Source: Candidatus Latescibacterota bacterium (GTDB taxonomy: Bacteria; Latescibacterota; UBA2968; UBA8231). Taken from it: a DNA stretch of 64,000 nt. Position 1 is the stretch's first letter; each line of letters begins with the position of its first letter. A program made the translations under genes and the position numbers. This document shows positions 60,969 through 64,000 of this stretch, one piece after another. The stretch spans positions 1-64,000 of the forward strand of contig JAJEFJ010000021.1 in the NCBI GenBank assembly GCA_022820485.1, read 5' to 3'. The notes beneath the pieces were generated by a model. That model had not been told where the DNA came from. It was given only the letters and a program-made list of their open reading frames with translations, and did not search any database.

Positions 60969-62294
60969 ATGCCCTCCCTCTTCCACAAACTCTACATCGC
61001 CACCCTAATCTGCTGTCTCCTATTCCTCGCCTTCATCTACGGCGTGGTGTCGGCAATATTCCACCTCGCCCCCGCTCCCGACATCCGCATCCACGCCGTC
61101 AACGCCTACGGCCACCTCGCCTATCTCTACGAAGACCTCACCGACACCAAAAACCAATACACCAGTACCATGTGGTTCGAAGACGCCAGCGAGCCATCCG
61201 GGGCCATCATCCACAACGCCGCCGCCATGCAGCCCGGCCTGACGCTCGTATCCAAAAACGCCACCGCTGCCGTGCTCATGGACTCCCTCGGCAACATCGT
61301 CCATCAGTGGCAATGCGACTTTGCCGACGCCTTTGACGAAGACGACTTCGCCGCCTTCCCGCAGCAACCCGACATGCTGCACTGGCACCGCACCCATTTG
61401 TACCCCAACGGCGACCTCCTCGCCAACCACGACTACGTCAACCACTACCCCTATGGCTACGGCCTCGTCAAACTCGACAAAAACTCACAGGTCATCTGGA
61501 AATACACTGGCACCGCTCACCACGACTTCGACTTCGACAGCCAAGGCAACATCTACACCCTCGTCCAAGAAATCGGCACCACACCCATCGGCAACATCCA
61601 ACCCCCGTACATCGAAGATTTTGCCGTGGTCATCGACGGAGTAACTGGCCAAGAGAAGCGGCGCTTTTCCATCTTCCGCGCCCTGAAAAACTCGCCGTAT
61701 CGCAGCGTGTTCGACCGCTGGCAGACCACCCGCCACAGCGAAGTCACCCACACCAACGCCATTCGCCTAATCCCGCCGGACTGGGCCACAGCCGCTCACA
61801 TCCCGCGCGCCAAAGCCGGCGACCTGCTCATCTCCCTGCGCAATCCCAACGCCCTCATCATCGTCGATCCCATCGAGCAACAAGTGATCTGGTATGGAGA
61901 GGGGATCTGGAAACAACAGCACGACCCAGACTTCCTGCCCAACGGCCGCCTGCTCCTCTTCGACAATCAGGGCCTGCGCGGCCACCCCTTCGGCCAAAGC
62001 CGCATACTGGAAATCGATCTATTTACGCACGAAATTTACTGGGAGTACAAGGGCACCAGCACCGATCAGATTTTCGACAGTTGGATCCGTGGTGCCCAGC
62101 AGCGGCTGCCCAATGGCAACACCCTCATCACGGAATCGCAACGCGGCCGCCTGCTCGAAGTCACGCCAGCCGGCGAAATCGCGTGGGAATACTACAACCC
62201 AGACCGCGCCGAATACCAAGGCAAACCCCTGCGCGGCATGATGACCCAAGCCCAGAGGATACCCCAAGATGCCCTGTCATTTCTCGATAATTAG
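60969..62294 (+). CDS. Arylsulfotransferase-like beta-propeller, membrane anchored
   Basis: A 441-residue protein with one N-terminal membrane segment (about 8-33) and an extracytoplasmic beta-propeller resembling the arylsulfotransferase (ASST) family: LDKNSQVIWKYTGTAHHDFDFDSQGNIY, HDPDFLPNGRLLLFDNQG and RLPNGNTLITESQRGRLLEV. ASST enzymes use a catalytic His to move sulfate between phenols without PAPS; His-rich segments here (HWHRTHLYPNG, TAHHDF) are candidates. Its 3' end overlaps a small membrane-protein gene by 26 bases. Some family members are structural only. Confidence 0.75.
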   Translation: MPSLFHKLYIATLICCLLFLAFIYGVVSAIFHLAPAPDIRIHAVNAYGHLAYLYEDLTDTKNQYTSTMWFEDASEPSGAIIHNAAAMQPGLTLVSKNATAAVLMDSLGNIVHQWQCDFADAFDEDDFAAFPQQPDMLHWHRTHLYPNGDLLANHDYVNHYPYGYGLVKLDKNSQVIWKYTGTAHHDFDFDSQGNIYTLVQEIGTTPIGNIQPPYIEDFAVVIDGVTGQEKRRFSIFRALKNSPYRSVFDRWQTTRHSEVTHTNAIRLIPPDWATAAHIPRAKAGDLLISLRNPNALIIVDPIEQQVIWYGEGIWKQQHDPDFLPNGRLLLFDNQGLRGHPFGQSRILEIDLFTHEIYWEYKGTSTDQIFDSWIRGAQQRLPNGNTLITESQRGRLLEVTPAGEIAWEYYNPDRAEYQGKPLRGMMTQAQRIPQDALSFLDN

Positions 62295-62490
62295 TCTCGC
62301 GCTCCTGCTCCTGTGCAGTAGCGCCGCCCACGCTTACATCGGCCCCATCATCATCATCGGCGCAATTGGCAGCATGTTTGGCTGGGTCGCCGCCGTGGTC
62401 CTCGCCGTCGCACTCGTGGCCTCGTATCCCTTTTACGTGCTGTACCGCCGCAAAAACAAACGCAAACAAAGCAAGGAAGAGTTACCCTAG
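62269..62490 (+). CDS. Small membrane protein, partner of the ASST-like propeller
   Basis: A 73-residue protein with a probable signal sequence or first membrane segment (MPCHFSIISLALLLLCSSAAHA), a second long hydrophobic segment (about 24-57) and a basic cytoplasmic tail (RRKNKRKQSKEE). It starts 26 bases inside the upstream gene and is therefore translationally coupled. Its stop TAG shares the palindrome CTAG (62487-62490) with the stop of the convergent nucleotidyltransferase. I do not recognise a named family. Confidence 0.65.
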   Translation: MPCHFSIISLALLLLCSSAAHAYIGPIIIIGAIGSMFGWVAAVVLAVALVASYPFYVLYRRKNKRKQSKEELP

Positions 62491-63212
62491 CGCCCGTGCT
62501 CCCGCAGTAATTGTATCCCGTGCGCCAACGCCCCAGGCGTATCCACATCCTGCCACCAAGCCGCGCCAACATCCAAAGCGCGCAACCGACCCTCCTCTAT
62601 CAGCATCCGCATCCCATCGGTCAAACTGCAATCTCCCCGACGCGCTTCCACCTCGCTAAGGTGCGCCACCAATGCGCCACTACAAGCAAACAGCCCAGTA
62701 TCGACGGCGTTGAAATCCGTCAACTCCTTGCCAATCGCCGCGATGTGCTCGCCTTCTAGCCGCACCTTCGTCGCATCGTCCATGTCGTAGATCGCGTCCA
62801 GTTTGCGATCCACCGCTAACACCACCTCCCCAGGGCTTAGACTAACGCCGCGCATCGCAGTGATCATCCCCGGGTCGAAGAGATGATCGGCCATCATGAG
62901 GAGAAATTTCTCCGCCAGCATCCCGGTCGCCGCCAACACCGAAATCCCATTGGCTAGCTTCCATTGCGCATTCTCGACAAACCTCAGCCCGACCCCCAAA
63001 CCACTCGCCCCGTTCAAGGCTGCACACACATCCGCGCCGCAATGCCCCGTGACCACGACAATCTCCTGTAGGCCGCTTTGCTCCAGCATCCGGCAGGTGC
63101 GCACCAACAGCGGCTCGTCTTCTATTTGCACTAGGGCCTTGTGCGTTACCGGAACGTGGTCGCGCAAACGCGAGCCGTACCCGGCGGCCAAAATAAGCGC
63201 TTGGTCAATCAC
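62487..63212 (-). CDS. Sugar-nucleotidyltransferase-like protein (NTP transferase)
   Basis: A 241-residue nucleotidyltransferase of the GT-A-like superfamily that should couple a phospho-sugar or phospho-alcohol to CTP or another NTP. The signature ALILAAGYGSRLRD (about 5-18) and the downstream Lys (HKALVQIEDEPLL) are present, and MMADHLFDP supplies the metal-binding Asp. It resembles inositol-1-phosphate or choline-phosphate cytidylyltransferases, an activity that would feed a CDP-alcohol phosphatidyltransferase such as that at 57. The start is GTG 63212 with AGGAGA seven bases upstream; the frame to 63293 lacks homology. Confidence 0.8.
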   Translation of the reverse strand: MIDQALILAAGYGSRLRDHVPVTHKALVQIEDEPLLVRTCRMLEQSGLQEIVVVTGHCGADVCAALNGASGLGVGLRFVENAQWKLANGISVLAATGMLAEKFLLMMADHLFDPGMITAMRGVSLSPGEVVLAVDRKLDAIYDMDDATKVRLEGEHIAAIGKELTDFNAVDTGLFACSGALVAHLSEVEARRGDCSLTDGMRMLIEEGRLRALDVGAAWWQDVDTPGALAHGIQLLREHGR

Positions 63213-63225
63213 AATATCTCTCCTA

Positions 63226-63480
63226 CTACCGACCGACGCTTTGCAATTCTTCGCGTATGACCCGGCGCAGCGTAGCTTCGTCGAGGGCGTCATCCTGCTG
63301 CTTGAGGTATTCTCGCAACGCCTGATTAATCATGGTTTGGTAGCCCATGCCTTCGCTTTCCGACCGAGCGCGAAAGCTATTCAATACCTCGTTATCGAGA
63401 TAAATGGTAACGCGGGTTTTGCCTCTCTGGGCTACGACTGGCCCCCGGTTCCCCTTACTGAAGTCATATTCCTTCTTCAT
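63226..63480 (-). CDS. BrnA-like ribbon-helix-helix antitoxin, apparently orphan
   Basis: An 84-residue protein. KEYDFSKGNRGPV at the N-terminus and GKTRVTIYLDNEVLNSFRARSES...YQTMINQALREYL match the BrnA antitoxin family, whose RHH domain binds DNA and the BrnT RNase. BrnT is normally encoded immediately upstream, but here the upstream gene encodes a membrane protein and no BrnT-like frame is seen on either side. It may be a remnant antitoxin or a stand-alone regulator. The ATG at 63480 has only a distant GGAG. Confidence 0.75.
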   Translation of the reverse strand: MKKEYDFSKGNRGPVVAQRGKTRVTIYLDNEVLNSFRARSESEGMGYQTMINQALREYLKQQDDALDEATLRRVIREELQSVGR

Positions 63481-63519
63481 AATCTCGCTGCTCCGATTGA
63501 GTGGCTCTCCGAGCTGATT

Positions 63520-64000
63520 TTAACCGATGATAAACACTATATTGCCGGTCTTGCCGGTAAAGTAATCGATGACGACCCACAGACCATTGCACAATGTCTC
63601 ACCCATAATCAGCCCTAGAAAGAAGCGCACGCTCGTCGCATAGATCGCTGGACCACCAAAGCGCAACACGAATAACTTGATCGCCCAAGCAATGAAGACG
63701 CTGAACCATATCTTGTCCATTAAGTGATTCGCCGCCACCGCAAAGCCCAGCGGGTGCAAAGGCCACCAAAGCAGATGCTGCCGCGCCCACATCAGCAAGA
63801 GCATCGCAGCACCACCCCCAGCGAAAAAACCCAACCCATCCCAAGCGACGCCGGCCGGTTCCAGCCCGCGCACCGCGTAGTTATACACAGTCGAAGGTCC
63901 ACCCTTAAAAAGCCAGCCCACCAAGTTGATCCCGCCGTGGCGGTAGGCCATTTGCAACACCATCCAGCACGACCCGACCGCGCCGATCAAGATCGCCAGA
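63520..64000 (-). CDS. C-terminal part of a DUF6784/6785-type polytopic membrane protein (partial)
   Basis: The frame is open to the window edge (64000), so only the last ~159 residues are seen. LLWWPLHPLGFAVA followed by IWFSVFIAWAIKLFVLRFGG and SVRFFLGLIMGETLCNGLWVVIDY matches the C-terminal region of large membrane proteins annotated DUF6784/6785 and distantly related to oligopeptide transporters. Function unknown. The apparent start at 63990 is an internal Leu codon. It is followed on the same strand by the BrnA-like gene. Confidence 0.7.
   Translation of the reverse strand, partial: LAILIGAVGSCWMVLQMAYRHGGINLVGWLFKGGPSTVYNYAVRGLEPAGVAWDGLGFFAGGGAAMLLLMWARQHLLWWPLHPLGFAVAANHLMDKIWFSVFIAWAIKLFVLRFGGPAIYATSVRFFLGLIMGETLCNGLWVVIDYFTGKTGNIVFIIG

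Noticed and set aside
1-64000. CRISPR arrays, integrases, IS transposases, rRNA or tRNA genes
   Set aside because: Looked for throughout; no regularly spaced repeats, no transposase or recombinase motifs, and no structural RNA gene could be supported.

Overview
This is a GC-rich bacterial chromosome fragment. No rRNA or tRNA gene was recognised, so the taxonomy is inferred from gene content alone. Phytanoyl-CoA dioxygenase-family enzymes, Gfo/Idh oxidoreductases, a creatininase-family protein, a Cys-type sulfatase, a PL10-like pectate lyase, a DUF5916 protein, a DUF6784/6785-like membrane protein, single-domain Cache proteins and a short methylating type I PKS with its own PPTase together resemble uncultured marine or sponge-associated lineages such as Latescibacterota, Poribacteria or Entotheonella-like bacteria. 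That is a guess.

Layout. 1-4.3 kb: an operon for envelope lipid or glycoconjugate synthesis (CDP-alcohol phosphatidyltransferase, flippase-like protein, DUF3047 protein, GT4 glycosyltransferase). 4.3-8.0 kb: a mosaic island with a hicBA toxin-antitoxin pair, a large P-loop GTPase with a small partner, and four short 3'-end gene remnants that duplicate the ends of neighbouring or distant genes. 8-12.3 kb (minus): two oxidoreductases, an acetyltransferase, a small gene pair of unknown role and a cupin. 12.5-15.3 kb (plus): metallo-hydrolase, 2-hydroxyacid dehydrogenase and phosphodiesterase, with two copies of a 28-bp palindromic repeat. 15.3-23 kb: a beta-propeller protein, an orphan solute-binding protein with a truncated sensor, an OFA-type MFS transporter and two PhyH-family dioxygenases.

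23-33 kb: secreted proteins. These are a pectate lyase, two Cache-domain proteins flanking a PLP decarboxylase, and a beta-sandwich protein. Both Cache proteins and the beta-sandwich protein end in the same short C-terminal motif. A parvulin lipoprotein and an outer-membrane protein follow. 33-39.8 kb: creatininase, thioredoxin-like protein, sulfatase, and an orphan solute-binding lipoprotein next to a nucleobase-type permease fused to a kinase-like ATPase domain.

39.8-52 kb (minus): the centrepiece, a compact PKS operon. A 3396-residue synthase reads KS-AT-DH-cMT-ER-KR-ACP-KS-AT, in which the last AT is dead and the chain stops at the post-AT linker. It is followed by a free ACP, an Sfp-type PPTase and an alpha/beta hydrolase. 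The set could make a methyl-branched reduced acyl chain. 52-64 kb: glycoside-hydrolase-like proteins, a DUF5916 protein, an SDR, a sulfotransferase, a restriction-enzyme remnant, a coiled-coil repeat protein, an arylsulfotransferase-like propeller, a nucleotidyltransferase, an orphan BrnA-like antitoxin and a membrane protein cut by the window edge.
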